From LMUY01 sp964246185 (GTDB lineage: Bacteria > Pseudomonadota > Alphaproteobacteria > Acetobacterales > Acetobacteraceae), in the NCBI GenBank assembly GCA_964246185.1, contig CAXTPP010000003.1, positions 1 to 64,000 on the forward strand: 64,000 nucleotides of DNA. The letters are read 5' to 3'. The notes under the pieces are model-generated. The model worked only from the letters and a program-made list of their open reading frames with translations, searched no databases and was not told where the DNA came from. The translations under genes were made by a program, and so were the position numbers. This document shows, piece by piece, positions 7,766-23,686 of this stretch (the first letter of the stretch is position 1; every line of letters starts with the position of its first letter).

Positions 7766-9342
7766 ACGCCTTGTCTGGTGGCCTGTCCGGCGGGGGCAGC
7801 CCGCTGATTCCCGAGAACGCGCCGTTCTCCTCCGCGCAACGCTCCTGGCTCAACGGCTTCCTGGCCGGGCTGTATGGCGGCAGCGCGGGCGGGGACGCCG
7901 GCATGTCGGTCGCCGGGTCAGTGGCGGCGGTGGAGGAGGACTTCCCCTGGCATGACCCGGCGATGGAGATGGACGAGCGCATGGGCCTGGCCGAGGGCCG
8001 TCCGTTCGAGCGCAAGCTGATGGCGGCAATGGCGCAGCTGGATTGCGGCCAGTGCGGCTACTTATGCCAGACCTATGCCGAGGCGCTGGCCAGCGGCAAG
8101 GAAACTTCCGCCTCGCTCTGCGTGCCCGGCTCCAAGCCGACCAGCAAGAAGGTCAAGGAGCTGCTGGCCGAGCGCCCGGCCGACTCCGTCGCCATGGCCC
8201 CGCCCGCGGCCGAGTCCGCGGCGCCTGCTGCGCCGCTGGGGATGCCTGTGCGCGTGCTGGCGGCAGACCGGCTGACCGGTGACCGATCGGCCAAGGACGT
8301 GCGCCATGTCAAGATCGACCTGTCGCCCTCCGGCCTGACCTACGAGCCGGGCGACTCCATCGGCATTTGCGCTCCCAATGACCCTGAGCTGGTGGATGCC
8401 TGCCTCAGCATCCTGGGCGCGTTCGGCGACGAACTGGTGCACTGCCCGGACAACACGATGCGGACCGCCCGGGACGCGCTGGCGTGGCAGGTCGATATCG
8501 CCCGGCCGATGGACCGTGCGCTCGAGCTCCTGGCCGCCTCCGCCACCAACCCGGACGACGCCGCCGGCCTGCGCCGCCTGGCCGACGGCGAGGACGGCGC
8601 AGAGCCGGAACATGCCGACCTGCTCGACTTGCTGGAGGCGTTCCCCTCCGCCCGGCCCCGGTTGTGGGACCTGGTGAAAGCCCTGCCGGCGCTCAAGCCG
8701 CGCCTGTATTCCATCGCATCCAGCATCCAGGCCGAACCGGGCCAGGTGCATCTCTGCGTAGGCGTGGTCAAGGCGGAGCGCCGGGGCCGGCTGCGCCACG
8801 GCATCGCGTCGTCGTTCCTGGCGCACCGGGCGGCGGTGCACGGGCAGATCCTGGCCAACATCCAGGTCAGCCATTTCCGCCTCCCTGCGGACCCAGCCAT
8901 ACCTGTCATCATGGTCGGCCCCGGCACCGGCATCGCTCCGTTCCGCGCCTTCTTGCAGGAACGGGCGGCGCAGAAGCACCAGGGGCGGTCCTGGCTGTTC
9001 TTCGGCGACCAGCACGAGGCCACGGACTTCCTGTTCGCCGACCAGCTGAAGGCCTGGATGGCCGAGGGCACGCTATCCCGGCTGGACACGGCCTGGTCGC
9101 GGGACCAGGCCAAGAAGGTGTACGTGCAGGACAAGATGCGCGAGCACGCGGCCGACCTTTGGCAGTGGATGCAGGACGGCGCGCACTTCTACGTCTGCGG
9201 CGATGCCATGCGGATGGCCAAGGACGTGGACACGGCGTTGCGCGAGGTCGCGATGGCGCAGGGCGGGCTGCACGAAGCCGGCGCCAAGGACTGGATCACC
9301 GGCATGGCCAAGCAGGGCCGCTACCTGCGCGACGTGTATTGA
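7762..9342 (+). CDS. CysJ-like Fe-S/FAD reductase lacking the FMN domain
   Basis: A 526-residue electron-transfer protein. Its C-terminal two thirds match the FAD/NADPH module of sulfite reductase CysJ and cytochrome P450 reductase: KPRLYSIASS (FAD), VGPGTGIAPFRAF (NADPH), YVCGDAMRMAKDVD, and the terminal GRYLRDVY typical of CysJ. The flavodoxin-like FMN domain is missing. In its place, residues 94-120 hold four cysteines (CGQCGYLC then C120) resembling the 4Fe-4S domain of RnfB-type proteins. FSSAQRSWLNGFLAGL (22-37) resembles the N-terminal segment of E. coli CysJ. Adjacent to the nitrite reductase, it is probably that enzyme's NADPH-dependent electron donor (inference). Confidence 0.87.
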   Translation: MNALSGGLSGGGSPLIPENAPFSSAQRSWLNGFLAGLYGGSAGGDAGMSVAGSVAAVEEDFPWHDPAMEMDERMGLAEGRPFERKLMAAMAQLDCGQCGYLCQTYAEALASGKETSASLCVPGSKPTSKKVKELLAERPADSVAMAPPAAESAAPAAPLGMPVRVLAADRLTGDRSAKDVRHVKIDLSPSGLTYEPGDSIGICAPNDPELVDACLSILGAFGDELVHCPDNTMRTARDALAWQVDIARPMDRALELLAASATNPDDAAGLRRLADGEDGAEPEHADLLDLLEAFPSARPRLWDLVKALPALKPRLYSIASSIQAEPGQVHLCVGVVKAERRGRLRHGIASSFLAHRAAVHGQILANIQVSHFRLPADPAIPVIMVGPGTGIAPFRAFLQERAAQKHQGRSWLFFGDQHEATDFLFADQLKAWMAEGTLSRLDTAWSRDQAKKVYVQDKMREHAADLWQWMQDGAHFYVCGDAMRMAKDVDTALREVAMAQGGLHEAGAKDWITGMAKQGRYLRDVY

Positions 9343-9352
9343 TGGGGCAAAG

Positions 9353-9433
9353 CTCCCTCACCCCGGCCCTCTCCCCGAGGGAGAGGGAGCAGAGCAAAGC
9401 CCATTTCGCGTTGGAGAGGATTGGGTGAGGGTG
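9353..9433. repeat. Intergenic palindromic repeat element (REP/BIME-like)
   Basis: The element is bounded by CCCTCACCC (9355-9363) and its exact inverted copy GGGTGAGGG (9423-9431). Inside is a perfect 9-bp hairpin, CCCTCTCCC (9367-9375) and GGGAGAGGG (9379-9387) with loop CGA. This composition matches the CCCTCACCC/CTCTCCC palindromic repeats scattered between genes in many proteobacteria. There is no T-run, so it is not an obvious intrinsic terminator. Its right arm overlaps the first codons of nasA. Confidence 0.8.
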
Positions 9434-12082
9434 GAAGCCACCCCCGAATCCGTCTCCGTCCGCACCACCTGCCCCTATTGCGGGGTGGGATGTGGCGTGA
9501 TGGCCACCGCGACCGGGCCGGAATCCGCCACCGTGGCCGGCGACCCGTTGCACCCGGCCAATTTCGGCCGGCTCTGCGTCAAGGGCACGGCGCTTGGCGA
9601 GACGCTGTCCCACCAGAACCGGCTGCTCCGCCCGGAGATCGACGGCGTGCCGGCTAGCTGGGACGCGGCACTCGACCGGGTGGCGACCGCGTTCCGCGAC
9701 ACGATCGCCGAGCACGGCCCGGACAGCGTGGCGCTGTATGTCTCAGGCCAGTTGCTGACCGAGGACTATTACGCCGCCAACAAGTTGGCGAAAGGCTTTC
9801 TCGGCACCGGCAACATCGACAGCAACTCGCGCCTGTGCATGTCCTCCGCCGTCGCCGGGCACCGCCGGGCGTTCGGCGAGGACATCGTGCCCGGCATCTA
9901 CGAGGACCTGGAACTGGCCGATTTGCTGGTGCTGGTGGGCAGCAACACCGCCTGGTGCCACCCGGTGCTGTTTCAGCGCATCGCCGCCGCCCGCACGGCC
10001 CGGCCGGACATGCGCGTGGTGGTGATCGACCCGCGCCGCACCGCCACCTGCGAGGGCGCAGACATGCACCTCGCCTTAGCGCCCGGCACGGACGTGGCGC
10101 TGTTCGCCGGGTTGCTGCGCTACCTGCACCGCAGCGGCCGGACCGACCGCGCCTACGCTGCCTTCCTGGATGATCTGGAGGACGCGGTGGCCGTCGGTGG
10201 GACCGTGGCAGAGGTGGCCGCCGCCTGCGGGCTGCGGCAAGCAGAGGTCACGGCGTTCTTCGAGCTGTTCGCCCGCACCGCGAAAACCGTGACGCTGTTC
10301 AGCCAGGGCGTGAACCAGTCCAGCTCCGGGGTGGACAAGGTCAGCGCGATCATCAACGTCCACCTGCTGACCGGCCGGGTCGGCAAGCCTGGCGCGGGTC
10401 CATTCAGCGTCACCGGGCAGCCTAACGCCATGGGTGGGCGCGAGGTGGGAGCGCTGTCCAACCTGCTCGCCGGGCACCTGGAGTTCGGCCGGCCCGGAGA
10501 TCTCGCGCTGCTGCGGGAGTTCTGGGGCGCGCCGAACCTGGCCACGTCGCCGGGACTAAAGGCCGTGTCGCTGTTCGAGGCGGTGGCGGAGAAGCGGGTG
10601 CGGGCGCTCTGGGTCATGGGCACCAACCCGGCCGTGTCCATGCCGAACGGCGACCGGGTGCGGGCGGCGATGGCGCAGTGCGACTTCCTGGCCGTCTCCG
10701 AATGGGCTGCCAACAACGACACCGTGGGCTTCGGCCATGTCCGGCTGCCCGCCCTCGCCTGGGGCGAGAAGGACGGCACCGTCACCAACAGCGAGCGCGT
10801 GATCAGCCGCCAGCGCCCGTTCCTTCCGCCTCCGGGCGAGGCCCGGGCGGATTGGTGGATGATCTCGCAGGTGGCGGCCCGGCTTGGCCATGGCGCGGCC
10901 TTCGCCTGGCGCAATTCGGCTGACGTGTTTCGCGAGCATGCACGGCTGTCCGGCGCCGGCAACGATGGTGTCCGGCTGTTCGACATCAGCGCCCTCGCCG
11001 GGCTGAGCGACGCCGAGTATGCCGCCATGCAGCCCGCCCGCTGGCCGCGCCCGGCCAAGCGCATCGCCACCTCGCGCCTGTTCGCCCGCGGCGGCTTCCC
11101 GACCCCGACGGGGCGCGCCCGCATGGTGCCGACCCCGCCCCGCCCGCCGGCCAACGCCACCAGCGCGGAATGGCCGCTGGCGCTGATGACGGGGCGGCTG
11201 CGGGACCAGTGGCACACCATGACGCGGACCGGGAAATCGCCCCGGCTGTTCCGCCACACGCCGGAGCCGGAGCTGTCTGTCCACCCGGACGACCTGCCGG
11301 CGTTGCAGGACGGCGACCTGGCGGTGGTCGAAAGCGCCTGGGGCAGCGGCATCCTGCGCCTTCGGCACGACCGCGGGCTGCGCCGGGGCACCGTGTTCGC
11401 CCCCATGCACTGGACGGCGCAGTTCTGCATCGCCGCCCGGGTCAACAGCGCAGTCAATCCGGCAGCTGACCCGGTGAGCGGGCAGCCGGAGTTCAAGCAC
11501 ACGCCGGTGCGAGTGCGCCGCGCCGCGATGGGCTGGCACGGCTTCGCCATGGCGCGCCGGCCCATGAGCCCCGGCGCCGCGCCCTGGTGCGCCGTGATCC
11601 CGCTGGAAGGCCAGGTCTGGCGGCATGAGCTGGCAGGATCAGGTGAGCCTGGCGCGGCGCATGACGGGCTGGTTGCGGCGCTGGGCGGGCCGGCCGGATG
11701 GATGGCGCTGCGCGACCCGGCGGCTGGCGTGTTCCGTGCCGCCCGGCTGGAGGCTGGCCGGTTGCAGGCTTGCGTGTTCACCGGGCCGGACCACACCCTG
11801 CCGCCGCGCGACTGGCTGATGGAGCTGTTCGCCCATGACATGATCGAGCCGCTGGAACGCCGTGCCCTGCTGGCCGGACGCCGGGCGGATGGGGCAGCGC
11901 CGGAGCCGTCCATCTGCGTCTGCATGGGCGTGGGTGCGGGCGCGATCCGGGCCGCCGTCATCGCCGGCGCGCGCAGCGTGGACGAGATAAGCCGGGCGAC
12001 CGCGGCTGGAACCAATTGCGGGTCATGCCGGCCGGAGATCGGCGCGATCCTGTCGGCGATGCGGGTGGCCGAACCGGCGTAA
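9425..12082 (+). CDS. nasA: Assimilatory nitrate reductase catalytic subunit with C-terminal BFD-like domain
   Basis: NasA reduces nitrate to nitrite in the cytoplasm with a bis-MGD molybdenum centre. CPYCGVGCGV near residue 17 plus a later LCVKG cysteine bind the N-terminal 4Fe-4S cluster. NSRLCMSSAV carries the likely molybdenum-ligand Cys, and NGREVG/NQPNAMGG-type pterin-binding segments follow. The last ~45 residues hold CVC and NCGSC, the four-cysteine pattern of a BFD-type 2Fe-2S domain, as in Klebsiella-type NasA. Total length is 885 residues. GTG 9425 has AGAGG upstream, but start and Shine-Dalgarno lie within a repeat arm; GTG 9431 is an alternative. It is the last gene of the operon. 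Confidence 0.93.
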   Translation: MRVEATPESVSVRTTCPYCGVGCGVMATATGPESATVAGDPLHPANFGRLCVKGTALGETLSHQNRLLRPEIDGVPASWDAALDRVATAFRDTIAEHGPDSVALYVSGQLLTEDYYAANKLAKGFLGTGNIDSNSRLCMSSAVAGHRRAFGEDIVPGIYEDLELADLLVLVGSNTAWCHPVLFQRIAAARTARPDMRVVVIDPRRTATCEGADMHLALAPGTDVALFAGLLRYLHRSGRTDRAYAAFLDDLEDAVAVGGTVAEVAAACGLRQAEVTAFFELFARTAKTVTLFSQGVNQSSSGVDKVSAIINVHLLTGRVGKPGAGPFSVTGQPNAMGGREVGALSNLLAGHLEFGRPGDLALLREFWGAPNLATSPGLKAVSLFEAVAEKRVRALWVMGTNPAVSMPNGDRVRAAMAQCDFLAVSEWAANNDTVGFGHVRLPALAWGEKDGTVTNSERVISRQRPFLPPPGEARADWWMISQVAARLGHGAAFAWRNSADVFREHARLSGAGNDGVRLFDISALAGLSDAEYAAMQPARWPRPAKRIATSRLFARGGFPTPTGRARMVPTPPRPPANATSAEWPLALMTGRLRDQWHTMTRTGKSPRLFRHTPEPELSVHPDDLPALQDGDLAVVESAWGSGILRLRHDRGLRRGTVFAPMHWTAQFCIAARVNSAVNPAADPVSGQPEFKHTPVRVRRAAMGWHGFAMARRPMSPGAAPWCAVIPLEGQVWRHELAGSGEPGAAHDGLVAALGGPAGWMALRDPAAGVFRAARLEAGRLQACVFTGPDHTLPPRDWLMELFAHDMIEPLERRALLAGRRADGAAPEPSICVCMGVGAGAIRAAVIAGARSVDEISRATAAGTNCGSCRPEIGAILSAMRVAEPA

Positions 12083-12091
12083 GGCAATCCT

Positions 12092-12658
12092 TCAGGGCAG
12101 TTGGTTGCCGCCTCCGTCACCGACGCCGGACATTTCGCTGGCGGCATGTTGCGCGGCCAGGCTAGCCACTTGGATATAGGGCAGGTTTGCCAAGGCTTTG
12201 ATGGTCTGCGCCCCGCCTGCCGGGAACGCCGGGTTGGCCAAGGCTTGCTCCGCAGCGTTGCTGTCGCCAGAAGCCAGGGCATTGCGGGCGGCGACCAGGC
12301 TGTCGACTATGAGTTGCGAGGGCGCACCGAAGGCGATGCCGACGGCCTTGCGGGTTTCCAGCCGGCCCAGGAGCAGCTCTTCCTGCGTGAGGCCATCGAG
12401 GTTGGCCCAGCGCGGGCTCGTGTTCAGCTCACCGGCCAAGTAGTCCATCGCCAGCACGGCCTCGGCGCCAGCCACCGGGTTGCCGTAGGTGCGGGCAGGA
12501 TCGCTGAACGCATACTGGGCATAGAGCGCGGCGGGCAAATCTTGGTCCGACGGGCCGAACACGCCTGGCGGCAACCGCGCCGTATCAGCGGGCGGAACCG
12601 CCAGCCCACAACCGGCGAGAGATGCTGCAAGTAAAACGGCGGTGCATCGGTGGCCCAT
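12092..12658 (-). CDS. Hypothetical lipoprotein
   Basis: A 188-residue predicted lipoprotein. The N-terminus MGHRCTAVLLAASLAGCGL has a hydrophobic stretch ending in the lipobox LAGC, with Cys17 as the expected lipidated residue. The mature protein is rich in Ala, Leu and Gly, with segments AVLAMDYLAGELNTSPRW and ALASGDSNAAEQALANP that look helical. I recognise no named family. It lies 10 bp from the end of nasA (convergent) and 10 bp downstream of the DUF3297 gene on the same strand, so the two may share a transcript. Confidence 0.75.
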   Translation of the reverse strand: MGHRCTAVLLAASLAGCGLAVPPADTARLPPGVFGPSDQDLPAALYAQYAFSDPARTYGNPVAGAEAVLAMDYLAGELNTSPRWANLDGLTQEELLLGRLETRKAVGIAFGAPSQLIVDSLVAARNALASGDSNAAEQALANPAFPAGGAQTIKALANLPYIQVASLAAQHAASEMSGVGDGGGNQLP

Positions 12659-12668
12659 TCAAGGTTTC

Positions 12669-12929
12669 TTACGACGGCAAAGGATCGGCTGCTCCATCGC
12701 GGTAGTATGGTTCGACAATCCCATTCAGCTTCAGCGTGAGCGGGTTGCCACGGCGGTCGACCGTCTTGCCAACCGACACGCGAACCCAGCCCTCGCTGAT
12801 GCAGTATTCCTCGACGGTCGTCTTCTCGACGCCATTCAAGCGGATGCCGATCCCGCGTGAGAGCGCTTGTGCGTCGTGGTGCGGGCTGGCGGGGTTTGTG
12901 GACAGTCGATCAGGCAAGATATCAGTCAC
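12669..12929 (-). CDS. DUF3297 family protein
   Basis: An 86-residue protein matching the small DUF3297 family: MTDILPDRLSTNPASP, RGIGIRLNGVEKTTVEEYC, a SEGWVRV strand, KTVDRRGNPLTLKLNG and VEPYYRD. The family is widespread in proteobacteria but its function is unknown; an old glutathione-peroxidase label on some members is not supported here because there is no catalytic Sec/Cys motif. GTG 12929 is preferred over GTG 12935 because it gives the MTD start of relatives as I remember them and places GAGG 8 bases upstream. It follows the rpoC operon on the same strand after about 100 bp and a hairpin. Confidence 0.85.
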   Translation of the reverse strand: MTDILPDRLSTNPASPHHDAQALSRGIGIRLNGVEKTTVEEYCISEGWVRVSVGKTVDRRGNPLTLKLNGIVEPYYRDGAADPLPS

Positions 12930-13001
12930 GAACACGGCCTCGAGTCAGAGAGTTTAGCTGCGCCGTCCTGGCCATGCCTGGCGAGGCTTGTCGGAGAATG
13001 C

Positions 13002-13025
13002 GGGGCGGAGCAACCGCTCCGCCCC
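13002..13025 (-). terminator. Perfect hairpin downstream of rpoC
   Basis: GGGGCGGAGC and GCTCCGCCCC form a perfect 10-bp stem with a 4-base loop, starting 5 bp after the rpoC stop codon. No T-run follows on the minus strand, so it may be an unconventional terminator or an mRNA 3'-end stabiliser. Its position at the end of the ribosomal protein/RNA polymerase operon supports a role in ending that transcript. Confidence 0.65.
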
Positions 13026-13030
13026 TAAGA

Positions 13031-17194
<4,164 letters not shown>

Positions 17195-17211
17195 AGGAAC
17201 CTCCAAAGGAA

Positions 17212-17326
17212 GGCCAGGGCTCCGCCCTGGACCCGGCAAGGGACAGTCGTCCCCTGCACCCCTCTCATCAGGTGTCCAAAGGACGGCTGTCCTCTGGTGG
17301 GATGCAGGAGCAGAACCCCTGCAATA
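17212..17326. repeat. Dispersed ~115-bp intergenic repeat, copy A (rpoB-rpoC gap)
   Basis: Read on the plus strand it runs from GGCCAGGGCTCCGCCCTGGA through CCCGGCAAGG-GACAG to CAGAACCCCTGCAATA. It aligns along its length with copy B at 59534-59645 at roughly 70 percent identity by eye. Internal inverted repeats (CCAGGGC/GCCCTGG, GGGACAGTCGTCCC) predict RNA hairpins. It occupies almost all of the space between the rpoB stop and the rpoC ribosome-binding site. The style resembles GC-rich repeats I associate with Acetobacteraceae genomes (family recollection only). Confidence 0.75.
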
Positions 17327-21496
<4,170 letters not shown>

Positions 21497-21603
21497 GCCG
21501 ATCCTTGCATACTGGCCAGGCAACGCCTGGCGTGTCATCGTCCACTACGGGTAAGCCCCGGCGGATGCAGCTGCGGCCGAACCGTGGCCGTAAAACGGAG
21601 GAT

Positions 21604-21631
21604 GGGCGGGAACCGCCGCAGGTTCCCACCC
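21604..21631 (-). promoter_or_regulatory. Hairpin in the rplL-rpoB gap (attenuator or RNA-processing candidate)
   Basis: On the minus strand GGGTGGGAACC and GGTTCCCGCCC form an 11-bp stem with one G-U wobble and a 6-base loop, followed a few bases later by a TTTT stretch. In E. coli the equivalent rplL-rpoB gap holds a partial terminator and an RNase III site that lower rpoB expression relative to the ribosomal proteins. A similar role here is inferred from position and shape only. Confidence 0.55.
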
Positions 21632-21675
21632 CTCCCAAGCCAGTGCCTCACGCCGGGGCGCGAGGCGAACCCGAG

Positions 21676-22059
21676 CTACTTGATCTCGACGGTGGCGCCT
21701 TGATCCTCGAGCTGCTTCTTCAGCTTGGCTGCCTCGTCCTTGGTCACGCCTTCCTTAACGGGTTTCGGCGCAGCCTCGACGAGATCCTTGGCTTCCTTCA
21801 GGCCGAGCGCGGTGATCGCGCGGACTTCCTTGATGACATTGATTTTTTTGTCACCCGTCTTGGCCAGGATGACGGTGAACTCAGTCTGCTCCTCGACCGG
21901 CGCAGCGGCAACGGCCGCGCCACCCCCACCAGCGGCTGCGGCGGCCACCGGGGCTGCGGCAGAAACGCCCCACTTCTCTTCGAGCATCTTGCTCAGCTCA
22001 GCGGCTTCCAGCACGGTCAGGCTGGAAAGGTCATCGACGATCTTGGTTAGGTCAGCCAT
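21676..22059 (-). CDS. rplL: 50S ribosomal protein L7/L12
   Basis: The 127-residue stalk protein recruits translation GTPases to the ribosome. It shows the N-terminal dimerisation domain (LTVLEAAELSKMLEEKWGV), a long Ala/Gly-rich hinge from about residue 34, and a C-terminal domain with the FTVILAKTGDKKINVIKEVR and GLKEAKDLVEAAPKPVKEG segments. ATG 22059 starts at MADLTKIVDDL, as in relatives. It follows rplJ by 77 bp, shorter spacing than the following gap to rpoB. Confidence 0.97.
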   Translation of the reverse strand: MADLTKIVDDLSSLTVLEAAELSKMLEEKWGVSAAAPVAAAAAGGGGAAVAAAPVEEQTEFTVILAKTGDKKINVIKEVRAITALGLKEAKDLVEAAPKPVKEGVTKDEAAKLKKQLEDQGATVEIK

Positions 22060-22136
22060 TCTGATAGGTCCTAGATGAGTGTCTGGTCGGTTCCGTGCAA
22101 GCCCAATGCCTTGACAGCAGGGCTCGTTCAATGCGG

Positions 22137-22685
22137 CTAAGCCGCCTCCGCCTCGTCCGGCGTCCCTTCCGGGTCGCCGTCCTTCTTGGCATAGGCTGCC
22201 AGAACCCTTGCGAGCTGCGCGCCCGGCGCCTGCAACACGCCAGCGATCCGAGTCGCCGGGGCGGCAATCAGCCCCACGATCTTGGCGCGCAACGCATCCA
22301 GGCTCGGCAGTTCGGCCAGCGCCTTGATCCCGTCCGCGTCGAGCGTCTGGGTTCCTAGTGCGCCGCCGATCAGGACGAGCTTCTCGTTGGTCCTGGCGAA
22401 CTCGACAGCCACCTTCGCCACCGCCACCGGGTCGTGCGACCACGCGAGCGCGGTCGGTCCCTTCAGCATGGGCTTGATGCCGTCGAATCGGGTCCCGTCC
22501 AAGGCGAGGGTGGCCAGCCGGTTCTTCGCTACTCTGAAGGTCGCGCCTGCCGCCCGCATCCGGATCCGAAGCACCGTCACCTCAGCGACCGTCAATCCCC
22601 TGTTCTGGGTGACGACCACCATGGACGTGGCTGCGAACACATCAGCGAGGGAAGCTACGAACTCTCGCTTCTCCGTACGGTCCAA
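22137..22685 (-). CDS. rplJ: 50S ribosomal protein L10
   Basis: L10 anchors L7/L12 dimers to the ribosome and, with L12, represses its own mRNA in other bacteria. The 182-residue product begins LDRTEKREFVASLADVF; further motifs are VVVTQNRGLTVAEVTVLR, FRVAKNRLA and LKGPTALAWS. No ATG or GTG lies at the domain start. TTG 22685, with GGAGAG at good spacing just upstream, is the best start. The ~45-residue C-terminal helix for L12 binding is present and Ala-rich. The weak start codon fits a gene under translational control. Confidence 0.93.
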   Translation of the reverse strand: MDRTEKREFVASLADVFAATSMVVVTQNRGLTVAEVTVLRIRMRAAGATFRVAKNRLATLALDGTRFDGIKPMLKGPTALAWSHDPVAVAKVAVEFARTNEKLVLIGGALGTQTLDADGIKALAELPSLDALRAKIVGLIAAPATRIAGVLQAPGAQLARVLAAYAKKDGDPEGTPDEAEAA

Positions 22686-22990
22686 TGCCGCTCTCCGTCG
22701 GTGACCCCGTGCGTTTGGACCGCAAGGAGCCAGGTTGCCCTCTGGAGCCAGCCCCACCTTAGGTGAGTGACCAGCCCCGGTTCGCCTGTCCATTCAGCCG
22801 GAACCGCCTGGCCTCACTCATGATGCCGGGCTTCCCGTCTCCTGCGCGCGGGCCAAAGCCCCTTAGACCTTTCGATACGTGCAATCTCGGACAGGTCTCG
22901 GCGGCGTCCCATCACTTGGATCGGATGCCGCCTGCGCGCCGGGTCAGGTGACCCGGCGAATCTCGATCAGCCGCTGCTGAACAGCGGCGC
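22686..22990 (-). promoter_or_regulatory. rplJ leader region
   Basis: These 305 bp between rplA and rplJ contain no convincing gene. In other bacteria this position holds the L10 leader, an RNA fold bound by L10-L12 that represses translation of rplJL, and often an extra promoter. The GC-rich sequence has several inverted repeats, including one just after rplA (22937-22958), and the TTG start of rplJ suits translational control. I did not match the published L10-leader consensus base by base, so the identity is inferred from position. Confidence 0.5.
22937..22958. promoter_or_regulatory. Perfect palindrome after rplA
   Basis: CGCCGGGTCA, two Gs, then TGACCCGGCG: perfect 10-bp arms, realistically an 8-bp stem with a 6-base loop. 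It starts about 33 bp after the rplA stop on the minus strand. It has no T-run on either side. It may be a partial terminator, an RNase site or part of the rplJ leader fold. Confidence 0.5.
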
Positions 22991-23683
22991 CTAGCCAGCG
23001 AGGCTCGCCACATCGACCCGGATGCCCGGGCCCATGGTCGAGGAGATAGCTGCCTTTTGCAGGTAGGTGCCTTTGGCTCCGGTCGGCTTGGCCTTCTGCA
23101 CCGCATCGACCAGGGCGCGGATGTTCTGCACCAGCTTGTCGTCCTCGAAGCTCGCCTTGCCGATGCCTGCATGGATGATCCCGGCCTTCTCCGCCCGGAA
23201 CTCCACCTGGCCGGACTTGGCCGCAGCCACGGCATCCTTCACGTTCATGGTTACGGTGCCGAGCTTGGGGTTCGGCATCAGCCCGCGTGGACCAAGGATT
23301 TTGCCCAGGCGTCCCACCAGCGCCATCATGTCGGGGGTGGCGATGCAGCGGTCGAACTGGATGTCGCCAGCCTGCACCTTCTCGGCCAGGTCCTCGGCGC
23401 CCACCACGTCGGCACCCGCTTCCGTCGCCTCGGCTGCCTTGACGTTGCGGGCGAACACGCCGATCCGCAGGGTCTTGCCGGTGCCGTTCGGCAGGGAGAT
23501 CAGCCCACGTACCATCTGGTCGGCGTGGCGCGGATCGATGCCGAGGTTCATGGAGAACTCCACCGTCTCGTCGAACTTGGCCTTCGCGTTGCTCTTGATG
23601 AGTGCGATCGCCTCCGGAAGCGTGTAGAGCTTCGTGCGGTCAACCGTGGCCCGGGCCGCCGTCAATCGCTTGTCATGCGCCAT
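22991..23683 (-). CDS. rplA: 50S ribosomal protein L1
   Basis: L1 binds 23S rRNA helix 76 and forms the mobile L1 stalk that helps release tRNA from the E site. The 230-residue product has the expected segments: KFDETVEFSMNLGIDPRHAD, the GTGKTLRIGVFA loop, GPRGLMPNPKLGTVT and the EFRAEKAGIIHAGIGKASF block, ending with GPGIRVDVASL. It starts 3 bp after the rplK stop codon, a close coupling typical of this pair, in which L1 represses both cistrons in E. coli. Confidence 0.97.
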   Translation of the reverse strand: MAHDKRLTAARATVDRTKLYTLPEAIALIKSNAKAKFDETVEFSMNLGIDPRHADQMVRGLISLPNGTGKTLRIGVFARNVKAAEATEAGADVVGAEDLAEKVQAGDIQFDRCIATPDMMALVGRLGKILGPRGLMPNPKLGTVTMNVKDAVAAAKSGQVEFRAEKAGIIHAGIGKASFEDDKLVQNIRALVDAVQKAKPTGAKGTYLQKAAISSTMGPGIRVDVASLAG

Positions 23684-23686
23684 GGC

